This document shows positions 1 to 10,306 of a stretch of 64,000 nt of DNA, piece by piece. Each line of letters starts with the position of its first letter. The stretch's first letter is position 1. The notes under the pieces were generated by a model. The model had not been told where the DNA came from and made no database searches. It saw only the letters and a list, made by a program, of their open reading frames with translations. The DNA is from Uranotaenia lowii. Its lineage: Eukaryota; Arthropoda; Insecta; Diptera; Culicidae. The position numbers and the translations under genes are program-made. The stretch covers positions 25,890,002-25,954,001 of the forward strand of contig NC_073693.1 of NCBI RefSeq assembly GCF_029784155.1, read 5' to 3'.

Positions 1-3000
1 TTGATGAGAAATCATGGGAGTTTGAAGGACAACTTAGAATTAAAAGTGCAATTCAGGGGATAGCCTGCACTTATTTGTAAGAATGAGAAAACAGTGATAG
101 AAATTGAGAGATCTTCTTCCTGACTTAAAAAAAAAGATTTAAAAAATGGACTAAGTTGTGCTGATTTACAAAAAAAAATTGAATTTTGATTGAATTTTCG
201 AGTGAGAACATTGTTTTCTTTGTTTAGTTTAATCTACTTTGCATCTATTAATTGATAGGATTCATGGTAGAAGCTGCTAGACGTGAAACGAAAATGTTTA
301 AATTGAGTAGATATGCACGCTGTGATTGTCATTGTTTCTTTTGACTATTCAGCTTATGCTTGAGGTAAAACCTAAACTTTGTTTGCTACGGCGTCTCACT
401 GCATCTATAATCTATTTTTGAAAACTTCACAAAAACAATCGTTTCCAAAAGAGTTGGTCCCTTCTCTAAAAAAAATGACATTTTAGATTTATTAAAATTA
501 AAAAAATCAAAAATTTCTTAATTTGGTGTTTGATTTTTATGAAAATCTTACCAAAATTCATTGATAATAAACTTTATTTGTTAGCTTTGCCAGTCAGCAG
601 TTTAGATTTCAATCTATAATTTCTTAAATTAACATCTATAATTTATTTTATAACAAACATCCAAGTTTTTTAATTAAGGCTCTTAGACTGAACATTGTGT
701 AAATATCAAATTTTATACCTATTTTGATTTTAAAAAAACTGAAGAACGACAGTAAAATCTGTAAATCTTTTTAGAGGCTACTACCAAAAATCAGTTTTAA
801 AGCACTGCTCTAATGTGCTCTTACAGGAAAAGAAAATCAGCCAACAAAAAAAATTTCCAACAAGTTCAAAGCCGTTCGCCATTTGCCTCTGTTTTGCATA
901 ATGAGCAAATGTAGTTAGTTTCGAAGTAAAAATTAAATTCATATTAGTTGCAACTTTTTTAAACTCCACATCCACTCCACGAGGAGAGAAAAATCTCAGG
1001 CAAACGTTACAAACCAACCAAAAACACTCGTTCAAAAGTTATCCGCTCATCGTTGTTTTTTTGTTTATAATTTCTGGTGAGGTTGAAGGTAAAAAAGGTG
1101 TGTGTGCTTTTGAGTGTGTGCGGTGCTGATGATGATGTTGCTGCTGTTTCGGAGTGCGAAAATTTTTCCTCCTTCCCCTTTTTTTATAAAACGTGGGCTT
1201 GATCACGTTAAAACCTAAGCAAAAACCAGGTTGGAGAAGCCCACCTTGCTTACACTCAAACTGTAGAAATAAAATTGTTTAAAAATCGCTGGCCGCTGCT
1301 CTTTTCCTTCTTTTTCGCATAACAACAATCAGTTCCAGGGAAGAGTTAAATAAGAAACCACAAAACCCCTGGAAGGTGGGCAACAACACCACCAGTTGTC
1401 GGAACTAGTGTACGCCTAGTAGTGTAGCAGCAGGTAACCGAGAAACCTTCCGGGCGCTCAAGAGTTTTGCGGAAAAGTGTAAACTTTTGAAACACGATAA
1501 TCACCGTTGGAGAAAAGTGCGGCTGCTTGCAACGAATACCGGTTACGTGTTTTGGGTGGAGGATTTTGTTCATGGAGTTTTTTTCAAAACCACTTCTTCA
1601 TCGTTTTTTTTGTCTTCTGGAAGACCGAAAACAACACAACAAAATCTACTTCAGGAGCTTCCCGCTTCAAGAGCCCGGATTTTCAAAAAGTGTGTAGACC
1701 AGGCAAACTAACGAGCTCTTGATGGCTAAGGTTCTCCACACTTTAGCGAGAGATAAAATCATGTCGAACAACTCTTTGGCAGTTTCCAATGCCGGGAATT
1801 AAGCAAACAACCCAAATAGTAATTTTTGTGAAAGAAGGAGGCATCCCCCGCTTCCAATAGCCTCCCACTTTTTAGATGGGCAAATGTTAAAGGAAGAGAA
1901 AGGAGAGTTTTCACCCTGTGCATTCGCATTACCTTAAGCTGAAAGTTTCCGTTTCTGGATCGTGTTTCTTCCAGGGTTGGGGAAACTTTCATTTTCTTAA
2001 ACAGAAGACGTGTACCCGGGAACCTTCTGCAAGGACCTCTTCCAGCTTCACCCCAGAGGCATGGTGCGGCCAACTTTTCACCAACCTTGATGAGAACCAA
2101 CCATTACCGTGCGCCATCATCAGGAGGTTTTCCCCGAAAGTTGGACCGAAGTGGAAGAATCCTGCTGCTCCCCGTCAACTCTAGAAGCAGCAAGCACGCC
2201 CAGGATATCTAATTTAATCATGTCATTTCATTTGTTACAAGTTGTTGCGCGAAAGTTGGCTATAAACAATGGGATTACATGGTTGAGACGGGAAGATTTT
2301 GTTGCCCGCTTTTTATTTTTAAGTTTTGAGGAACGTTGTTTTCGAGAAACAAACGAGTGCAACTGATCTTGACGGGCGATGTATTTGAAGTTTCCGGTTT
2401 AATAAGGATGGGATTGAGAAATACTTTCCATTTTTCAATGCAAAGTTTCAATTGAGTGAAGTAACTTTGAAATCGATCTCAGCAATAGTATGATCACGTT
2501 TTATTTATGCCAAATAAAATCTGAAATTCTTGCACAAACAATGTGACATGGCAACTGTCAAAAATATTCTACATAGTCGTTTTTTTATAATAACTTAATT
2601 TATTTCTTAGGGAAAAAAGGTAAAACGTAGAATAAATGAACACCTTAAAATAAGAAGGTTGTAAACTATAGACTATTTAAACAGTGAATAATTTGTCTAA
2701 AGATTTGGATTAAAATTTTTCATTCAAATTCAAAATTTGGCACAAATTTGCAGAATGGTAAAAATTTCTTCCAAATGATAAAATAATATTCTCAAATATG
2801 ACAAAAATTGTCAAGAGCCATTATTCAAGACATAAAATTATTTTCAGTTCTGCGAAAATTCCGAACGTTGGTGCAATGTGACTCAATAGTTTAAAACGAA
2901 AACTAAACTTAAATGTTTTAAAAATAACACCCCAATGTTTACAAAATCACTTCAATTTCAAAAAAATTAAACAGAAATAATAAAAAGAAATAACTCAAGT

Positions 3001-3043
3001 TTTACTCCATTTTATCGGAAACGTTTGCTATGAATGAAAAATC
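1..3043. other. Non-coding, no gene seen
   Basis: This stretch is AT-rich at both ends with a more balanced block at about 1060-2370. The ORFs present are all under about 115 codons, overlap one another on both strands and resemble no family I know. I see no RRM-type exon on the minus strand, although the next Rbp6 exon would be expected downstream of 13583 in this direction. It is most simply read as part of a large Rbp6 intron or as sequence beyond the gene. Confidence 0.6.
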
Positions 3044-3215
3044 CCCAGAAATCTAATCACCAGAAAAACATATGCTTAGAATTTCTATTCGACAGACGAA
3101 CCATTTGCCAGAAAATGTTTGACCAGCATGAATTATTTTCCAGAAAATTTTATACCAGAATGTACCATTTCCTAGAAGATTTTGCACCTGTATTATCATT
3201 TCCCAGAGAATTAAA
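3044..3215. repeat. Degenerate minisatellite, arm 1
   Basis: Short diverged units of the form ACCATTTNCCAGAA recur here at irregular spacing, for example near 3100, 3140 and 3165. The complementary form recurs at 3418-3600, so the two stretches make a loose inverted pair around about 200 bp of unrelated AT-rich sequence. Small ORFs overlapping this stretch are by-products of the repeat. The units are too diverged for me to set a firm period. Confidence 0.4.
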
Positions 3216-3417
3216 TATATTCATCCAAACTGAAATTTGAAAAAATAATTTTTTATTCCACAAAAATTTACAGTTCTCACACCTTTTAAAACAATACAAT
3301 ACAGGTTCAGTAATTAATTCAGTTGGAAATTTTAAAACAATTGAAAATTACTCACTTTTTACTTAGATTAAACAAGAGGAAGAAAATCTACAGAAAAAAA
3401 AAGTTTTGTGAATTCTA

Positions 3418-3600
3418 TGAAATGTTCCATTCTGGAGGGATACAAATTCTGGGAAATGGTCCTTTCTGGACAAAAAGAGTTCTGGAAAATGGTCCATTTT
3501 GGGAAGAGAAATCCTGGAAAGTGATGGAAAAAAATTTTTTCTGGTAAATGGTGCTTTCAAGAAAAAAAAATCAGGGGAATGATTCATTCTTGGGTTTGAT
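3418..3600. repeat. Degenerate minisatellite, arm 2
   Basis: Units close to TTCTGGGAAATGGTCC repeat here (about 3450, 3480, 3540) with spacers of roughly 20 bp. They are the reverse complement of the units at 3044-3215. Either an old foldback element or an inverted duplication of a minisatellite would explain the pattern. No TIRs or target duplications were found. Confidence 0.4.
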
Positions 3601-3678
3601 TTCGAGTATTTGTCATTCTAAGGAAAATTAATAAGGATGCATAATTTCGGGCTATTGGGATACAAACAAAAACTCAAA

Positions 3679-3868
3679 TAGGGCTTGTGATATAGCTCAG
3701 TTGGCAAGTCTGTTGTCTCCTGAGCCGATGTCCGCGAGTTCGAGCCCAAGAGTAAACATCGAACACAGTTGTACCGGATAGTTTCTCAATAACGATCCGC
3801 CAACTGTAACGTTGATAAAGTCGCGAATGCCATAAAGATGGTAAAACGACTATAATCGAAACAAAAAA
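3679..3868 (+). mobile_element. tRNA-derived SINE
   Basis: A tRNA-like head carries a good RNA polymerase III A box (TAGCTCAGTTGG, 3693-3704) and B box (GTTCGAGCC, 3738-3746), 33 bp apart, followed by about 100 bp of non-tRNA body and a terminal A-run. The 11-mer AAAAACTCAAA lies immediately before the element (3668-3678) and again at its A-tail (3869-3879). This is a convincing target-site duplication, as expected from LINE-driven insertion. The A and B boxes are intact, so the copy could still be transcribed. The family name is not assigned. Confidence 0.85.
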
Positions 3869-3879
3869 AAAAACTCAAA

Positions 3880-5211
3880 ATTTTAGAAAAAATTTTTGTT
3901 TTTGACCAAAAAAAAAATCTCGAATTCCGTGAATTGAACCTGAATTTCAGTGACGGTTTTCTGTGACTCTAGTTTTATGAAGTTGATTGGGAAATCATAT
4001 GAAATCTTAACAAATTGAAACATTTTTGCAATTTAATGGAGAAAAATAATTTACAATACCTTCATTCCATATTTTCATAAAAGAAAGTTTATAACAAGTC
4101 GAGATGAACATAAAAATAAATGATTTTGGAAATTTCTGCATAATTTAAAAACCAGTGAATTCAGAGAAAATTTTAAAAATTCTGTTATCTGTAACTCAGA
4201 TTCTGTAACTAAACTTTGCTCGAAATTCTGTGATAATTAAGATTTTTCTGTGATCTCAGCAATTTCGGTCAGAACTTTAAATTAAAAACTCTGAAAACAA
4301 CACTTCGTGGCTCCAAAATGAAAGAAAAAAACAAATTTTATTAATGTCACAACCAATTAAAATAACATAAATTTCTTAGTAAACTACTCAAAACCAAAAA
4401 AATAAACAAAATTATCGAAAATAGTATCTTGATAAAATTCAAAATGAAAATGAATCCGAAATAACAGAAAAGCTATCGCGTTATCGCTAGGAAATGACTC
4501 AGGTTAATCAAAATAAAAATAACAATGACAAACATATAAAATTTGACTAAAAAAAAATTAAAACAATTTAAAAAATTTCTTAATATCGAATAACCCGAAA
4601 AAAATTTGAAAATGACTTATTCAGAAGGGATGTTATATAACTTATACAATAATTTGAAGACATAGAAATGGTACTCATTAATATTAATTTTGCCATTAGT
4701 AAAATTTAAAAAAAAACAAATATCTAAATTTATTGATATTTTTGGGGAAATAATTAATGATTTTATCATACAATAATATAAAAAATTTCATAAATTGAAC
4801 TTAAAACAAAAAAATTACAGAAATCAACATGACTCCGCATCAAAACAAAAGAACTGAAAATAAATTTTCCCCCAATATATAGCCCTGGCTGAAATAAGAC
4901 TTAGAGAAGCATTTAAATTAAAAAAAAAATGAATTTCAATTATACAAAATTGACTGAGATGACTTAAAAACTGATATGGCAAGAACTAAATACAAGATTG
5001 ACATAAGGATCTGTAAAAGGATAATTCAGCTTTTCTCTTCAGAGTTCTAAGAAGGCAAGTTTGAAGTTCAAATTTCTGAGTAAAGTTTCAAGTTCAGATT
5101 TCCTTACTCATAATTATCACACAAACTTACAAATAAAAATAAAATTTAACTAATATAATCAGAACATTCAAAATAAATCGCAAAAAAAGTTAAAAATCAA
5201 AGATAATTTTT
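3880..5211. other. AT-rich non-coding, nothing recognised
   Basis: The sequence is very AT-rich with many A-runs and no ORF, tRNA, terminal repeat or tandem array that I can support. It reads as old intronic sequence. Confidence 0.6.
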
Positions 5212-5351
5212 AAATTGCGACCCAGAGATGGGTCTTGACTTAAACATTCAGTCAGCGAAACTTTTTTTTTTGTAGGGAAATGAATCCAACTTAGATGGAA
5301 TTTCAGGGACTAGATAAGAGAAAATCGATGTTGAAAAACATGCGAAAAAAA
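5212..5351 (+). repeat. Dispersed element, copy 1
   Basis: About 140 bp from AAATTGCGACCCAGAGATGG to AACATGCGAA are repeated in the same orientation at 8252-8386 with only a few substitutions and a T-run length change. Here the element stops in an A-run and is followed by a tRNA-like sequence. The second copy instead continues into an inverted arm, so this copy is probably a truncated foldback element. Confidence 0.75.
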
Positions 5352-5354
5352 AAT

Positions 5355-5444
5355 CGCCTTGTCTCCCGGTGAGACTTGAACCCACATCTTGCGCCTCTCC
5401 GGGGCCCATGTATTAACATTCTACTACAGGAGACCAACCTGGCG
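5355..5444 (-). other. tRNA-like sequence
   Basis: Read on the minus strand, the core 5361-5434 is 74 nt long. It has an 8-bp acceptor-like stem (GTCTCCTG with CGGGAGAC), a complete T arm (stem GTGGG/CTCAC, loop TTCAAGT) and only a weak 3-bp D stem. I cannot fold a normal 5-bp anticodon stem. The flanking CGCC and GGCG also pair. It is therefore more likely a tRNA-derived SINE head or decayed tRNA than a working tRNA gene, and I assign no isotype. Confidence 0.5.
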
Positions 5445-5620
5445 TATGAATATTATACTGGTTGAGTGTCGATGTCTATCGGAATGAAGGGAATAGTTCT
5501 CCCATGTGATCATAATCATTTTTCTTGGTCTATTTCTATTCCCATCATTTCATCTTACGGTAGTTGGAATCAAGTTTGGACATTTTTAAGCACGGCAAGA
5601 TTTGCATTGCCTTCTCATTA

Positions 5621-7433
5621 GGGTGTCCCAAAATTGCATTACTTCTTGAAATCTGGGGGCTCACCCTCCAAATGGTAGATTAGGATGTGCCGAACAAACT
5701 TTTGTATGGGGCCGACTAAAACAAATAATGTTTAGAGGTTCCGCAAGCGCGATCTTTAAAAAAAGTCCACTTTCAAAAGATTTGATTTTAAATAAATTCT
5801 GGGTCCAAAAATTTTCATAAAATTTATATATTTTATATTTTTTTAATTTTGTTTGAGTTAAAAACTACACATGAAAAATGAAAAATGAACCAAATTTGTA
5901 TCAAAATGTAAAACTAGCAAGCTATTTTCAAGAAAAAAAAATTTTTTGGTCCAAAAATTTTGAATTCAACTGACCAAAATGTGTACCAAACGTAGAATAT
6001 TTTTGATACCAATGCCATCAAAAGATGCGGATTTTTGAGCACTTAAACTTTGCTGAACAAAACATGTGGTTTGTATCAACGTGTGAACAGCTATTCACGA
6101 TTTAATGCTTATAAAAATCACAATTAAGGATATTTTTATTTAATTTATCAAATTTGTCTTAATAATTACCAACCTTTAAATCAAAATACTTGCAAAAAAA
6201 AGACTTTGATGGTTTAAAGGAGTCATCAGAAAGCCATATGCCGAATTTGAGCAGAATCGGACAACAGGAAGAGGTTGCACTGAATCTCAAGTGTGAAAGG
6301 GATTCTGAGACATAGTGTTCTAAAGAAGCATAAAAAACTGGTTTTTCATCATACATTTTTGTCTTTATCAATCGATTGCTTGGTTATGTAAGTTTTATTA
6401 AAATTTCAATTAAGACTAACATTTCACCTGAAGACTGCAACTCGATTGGACTTAAAACAAAAAAGTTATGGCTGTTCCAAGATTGTATTTTTGTGGCAAA
6501 TTGTCGTTTAACACACAATGAGTACTTTTTACTCATTGAGTTTCACAAGACAATTTTTAACTAAAATACAATCTTTGAACAGCCATAACTTTTTTGTTTT
6601 AAGTCCAATCGAGTTGCAGTCTTCAGATGAAATGTTAGTCTTAATTGAAATTTTAATAAAACTTACATAACCAAGCAATCGATTGAAAAAGACCAAAATG
6701 TATGATGAAAAACCAGTTTTTTATGCTTCTTTAGAACACTATGTCTCAGAATCCCTTTCACACTTGAGATTCAGTGCAACCCCTTCCTGTTGTCCGATTC
6801 CGCTCAAATTTGGCATATGGCCTTCTGATGACTCCTTTAAACCATCAAAGTCTTTTTTTGCAAGTATTTTGATTTTAAGGTAGGTATTTATTAAGACAAA
6901 TTTGATAAATTAAATAAAAAATATCCTAAATTGTGATTTTTGTTAAGCATTAAATCATGAATAGCTGTTCACACGTTGATACAAACCACATGTTTTGTTC
7001 AGCAAAGTTTAAGTGCACAAAAATCCGCATCTTTTGATGGCATTGGTATCAAAAATATTCTACGCTTGGTACACATTTTGGTCAGTTGAATTCAATATTT
7101 TTGGTCCAAAAAATTTTTTTTCTTGAAAATAGCTTGCTAGTTTTACATTTTGATACAAATTTGGTTCATTTTTCATTTTTTATGTGTAGTTTTTAACTCA
7201 AACAAAATTAAAAAAATATAAAATATATAAATTTTATGAAAATTTTTGGACCCAGAATTTATTTAAAATCAAATCTTTTGAAAGTGGACTTTTTTTAAAG
7301 ATCGCGCTTGCGGAACCTCTAAACATGATTTTTTTTAATCGGCCCCATACAAAAGTTTGTTCGGCACATCCTAATCTACCATTTGGAGGGTGAGCCCCCA
7401 GATTCCCAGAAGTAATGCAATTTTGGGACACCC
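5621..7433. mobile_element. Palindromic MITE with TA flanks
   Basis: Two arms of about 900 bp are near-perfect reverse complements. The tips are GGGTGTCCCAAAA and TTTTGGGACACCC, and the centre is at about 6528. Both tips are bordered by TA (5619-5620 and 7434-7435), the duplication typical of Tc1/mariner-type insertion. No transposase is encoded, and the short ORFs occur as mirror pairs in the two arms. Scattered differences between arms (for example near 5650 against 7405) show it has aged slightly. Transcribed, it would form one hairpin of about 1.8 kb. Family membership is an inference from the TA flanks and tips. Confidence 0.85.
6517..6539. repeat. Centre of the palindrome
   Basis: The arms meet at CAATGAGTA, a short T-rich loop, then the inverse TACTCATTG. 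There is almost no spacer between the arms, so the loop of a hairpin or cruciform would be only a few bases. Confidence 0.85.
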
Positions 7434-7451
7434 TACTTCTCATATCCTGCA
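7430..7451 (+). repeat. 22-bp repeat, copy 1
   Basis: These 22 bp, spanning the last bases of the MITE and its right flank (core CTACTTCTCATATCCTGC), recur exactly at 8139-8160. Sharing of both TIR tip bases and flank suggests that part of the MITE end and its flank were copied locally, or that the real element border lies further right. Confidence 0.7.
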
Positions 7452-7740
7452 TATTGTGAATGATAGAGAAAAGGTGAAAAAAAAAGCAGAGGAACTTTAT
7501 AGGAGTATCGAAAGTGAAATCTCGGATGGTAGGTCTTCGGATGACGAAAGTAAACATTGGAAAAACAAAAAAATCTAGTGGAGAATGAAGCTTGAATGAT
7601 TTATCCTTGCCCATTTAGTATTAAACATAATGATTCGCTATTCCTAACTTTAAAGCTCCTCACCATAACCCATATTTTTTTTTTACAGAACAAAAAAAGG
7701 TTTGTTATAAATATTTATTTCTATATCCATATATTCATAT

Positions 7741-8056
7741 TTTCATAATTAAATGACGGGGAGGGGAAGGGCCATCCGGACACCCGATCGAAACGATGTG
7801 GGAAGGTAGAGTGCACTGGGCAGTTACCTTCGCATCACATCGCCGAGAGAGGGCGGGTTCGTCTACACATCCTATGGAACATTCCACATCATAATAGCTA
7901 AACTTCCTGATTATTGGCAATAGATTGTTCTTTCGGCGGAGACAAACCATCCTTACCCTAACTGAACCGTACTAGTTACTCTACTAGTACCTTCACTCCC
8001 TTGGAACAGTCCGCTCAAAGGCAGTTTAGAGTTAGTAAACATGAGACTTGGATCAA
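7741..8056. other. GC-richer block, probable transposon remnant
   Basis: Against its AT-rich surroundings this block is conspicuously GC-richer (GACGGGGAGGGGAAGGGC at its left). Its only ORF, minus-strand 7735-7950, has 71 codons and no recognisable domain. It lies between the palindromic MITE and a foldback element, so a fragment of an older transposon is likely, but I cannot name a family. Confidence 0.35.
7969..7990. repeat. 22-nt perfect hairpin
   Basis: GTACTAGT and its reverse complement ACTAGTAC enclose the 6-nt loop TACTCT. It may be a subterminal inverted repeat of the surrounding remnant. Confidence 0.6.
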
Positions 8057-8118
8057 GTTATGATGCGAGATAGTTCGCTGCAAACGGGCTGTGCCATGCT
8101 ACATAGGATGGAAGATTA

Positions 8119-8139
8119 CATCATACATCATACATCATA
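8119..8139 (+). repeat. (CATCATA)3 microsatellite
   Basis: Three exact tandem heptamers lie directly before the second copy of the 22-bp repeat. Confidence 0.85.
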
Positions 8140-8160
8140 CCCTACTTCTCATATCCTGCA
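8139..8160 (+). repeat. 22-bp repeat, copy 2
   Basis: An exact second copy of the 22 bp at the right border of the palindromic MITE, here without any MITE attached. Confidence 0.7.
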
Positions 8161-8251
8161 CGGGTTGTCAGTTATGATGAGAAATGATGCGTTTGCTGTA
8201 TTTGGATATCCAGCCAATTTCGGTGTTTGGCACCGCCTTATTTCTATTTTC

Positions 8252-8496
8252 AAATTACGACCCAGAGATGGGTCTCGACTCAAACATTCAGTCAGCGAAA
8301 CTTTTTTTGTAGGGAAATGAATCCAACTTAGATGGAATTTCAGGGACTAGATAAGAGAAAATCGATGTTGAAAAACATGCGAATTTTTTTCGCGTATTTT
8401 TTTCGCAAATTTTTTTCGCATGTTTTTCAACATCGATTTTCTCTTATCTAGTCCATGAAATTCCATCTAAGTTGGATTCATTTCCCTACAAAAAAA
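8252..8496. mobile_element. Foldback element (copy 2)
   Basis: After about 50 bp shared with 5212-5261, an arm at 8302-8385 is answered by its reverse complement at 8415-8496. The arms are about 80 bp with very few mismatches, around an AT-rich loop containing repeated TTTTTTTCGC. The whole would fold into a long hairpin. There is no coding capacity. Clear TIR tips or target duplications were not seen, so the full element limits remain uncertain. Confidence 0.7.
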
Positions 8497-9123
8497 TCAA
8501 ATATAATTTAAGTTATAAAATGATAAATTTTTCAAAACGATGTATTTTATTCTGAACAAGAAATTTCATCAAAATAATTTTATAAGTATTCTAGTTTACA
8601 AATTTGAAATAAATATTCCTTAAACACAGATTTTGAAAATGAATATTGAATTCAAAAATAAATATCAGATCAGGGAAAAAATAAAAAGTGATTAATTGTT
8701 GAGAAAAAAATTTTTTTATTAACAATTCAATTGAATTTAAATATATTTTAATAATTTTTAACTGAAGGTTTATTTTAAAAATTCCTCATTAGTGTTTTGA
8801 ATTTGAAAAAACAAATACTCTACTCTTTTTAAAACTGAAAAAAAAACAGTTGTATAAAATTCGGTTCATATGTAAGAATATTTAAAAAGAATAAAATGAT
8901 TAAAATGACAAGTTTGTTTACAAATAAAAAAGGATTTTTCTTCAATAAACACGTTTGACCATTTGATAAACTTGTTTGTGGAATTCAATTGATAACTCAA
9001 GCCAGCAGCATTTTAGAGGTAATGTTCAAAAGATTTATTTGGTAGATTTAAGCGTCCTAAATTCGATGTTTTAGTCAAATTCGGACTATTGCTTTTGAGG
9101 CCCTTGGAGCCAAGGTTGCCAGT
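8497..9123. other. AT-rich non-coding, nothing recognised
   Basis: No ORF of note, no repeat and no regulatory signal that I can support. Confidence 0.55.
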
Positions 9124-9573
9124 TGAGGTTGCCAGATTTTTATCAGAATGTATCCAGGCCATGCAAATTTTAAATAAAACCTAGAAAAATCCGGGAATTG
9201 GATTCCAAAATTGACGAGTAAAAATCCGGACAATAGTATAGTTAAAATGCAAACCTACTAAAATCAAGAAAAAAATTGGAAAAAAATATTTTCGCATAAA
9301 AAATTATCGACAAACTTCAAACCGTATTTTTGGCTTTCTAAAAATTTTTTTATGATTATGTCATTAAGCTTGCTCAAAAAATTTGCAAAAAGAATCTACG
9401 CAACAGAATGTATTTTTCTTTTTGTTTGATTTGCCAAATAAAATGAATAAATTTGGGAGAAAAACAGACATTTATTGATAATATCCGTCAACCGAGCTTG
9501 GCCAGACTGTTTCAAAATTTAGTATGAAATATCCGTGCTAACTCAGAAAAATATTGGTAATCTGGCAATCTCA
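9124..9573 (-). mobile_element. Short TIR element, copy 1
   Basis: The ends share a 15-bp inverted repeat, TGAGGTTGCCAGATT at the left and TGAGATTGCCAGATT when the right end is read in reverse. The roughly 450-bp interior is AT-rich, non-coding and carries CCGGA motifs. Read on the minus strand it is homologous to 29034-29410: both have TTGYCAGATTACC, CGGATATTTCATA and TTTTTTGAGCAAG in the same order. This indicates a dispersed MITE-like family. Each recognised copy sits beside a nonamer array. Confidence 0.65.
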
Positions 9574-9690
9574 GTATCAGTGCATAAATGCTATTTTCGA
9601 GAAAAGAGAACTAACTCACAAAGCATTTTTGCTGTTTTGATGGGAAATATACTCTGGTGACTGTTGAAAGGAATATCAAATAATTTCCCG

Positions 9691-10260
9691 ATTGTCAAAA
9701 TTGTCAAAATTTGTCAAAATTGTCAAAATTGTCAAAATTGTCAAAATTGTCAAAATTGTCAAAATTGTCAAAATTGTCAAAATTGTCAAAATTGTCAAAA
9801 TTGTCAAAATTGTCAAAATTGTCAAAATTGTCAAAATTGTCAAAATTGTCAAAATTGTCAAAATTGTCAAAATTGTCAAAATTGTCAAAATTGTCAAAAT
9901 TGTCAAAATTGTCAAAATTGTCAAAATTGTCAAAATTGTCAAAATTGTCAAAATTGTCGAAATTGTCAAAATTGTCAAAATTGTCAAATTGTCAAAATTG
10001 TCAAAATTGTCAAAACTGTTAAAATTGTCAAAATTGTCAAAATTGTCAAAATTGTCAAAATTGTCAAAATTGTCAAAATTGTCAAAATTGTCAAAATTGT
10101 CAAAATTGTCAAAATTGTCAAAATTGTCAAAATTGTCAAAATTGTCAAAATTGTCAAAATTGTCAAAATTGTCAAAATTGTCAAAATTGTCAAAATTGTC
10201 AAAATTGTCAAAATTGTCAAAATTGCCAGAATTGTCAAAATTGTCAAAATTGTCAAAATT
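9691..10260 (+). repeat. Nonamer satellite A1, (AAAATTGTC)n
   Basis: About 63 tandem copies of a 9-bp unit, with rare substitutions (9959, 10018, 10227) and 1-bp slips near 9711 and 9989. Because 9 is a multiple of 3 and the unit lacks stops in most frames, several ORFs of repeated SKL, KIV or QNC run through it. They are not genes. Relative to the Rbp6 transcript (minus strand) the array reads AATTTTGAC. Confidence 0.97.
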
Positions 10261-10306
10261 TTGAACGTTAAATTGAATTCAAAATTTTGAACGTTGAATT
10301 GAATTC
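10255..10306 (+). repeat. 26-bp tandem duplication
   Basis: Two adjacent 26-bp units, 10255-10280 and 10281-10306, share AAAATTTTGAACGTTRAATT and then GAATTC, differing at one base. The first unit overlaps the last nonamer, so the duplication formed at the array border. Confidence 0.85.

Noticed and set aside
5361..5434. Functional tRNA gene
   Set aside because: The acceptor and T arm are good, but no proper anticodon stem forms and the D stem is weak. It is kept only as a tRNA-like sequence.
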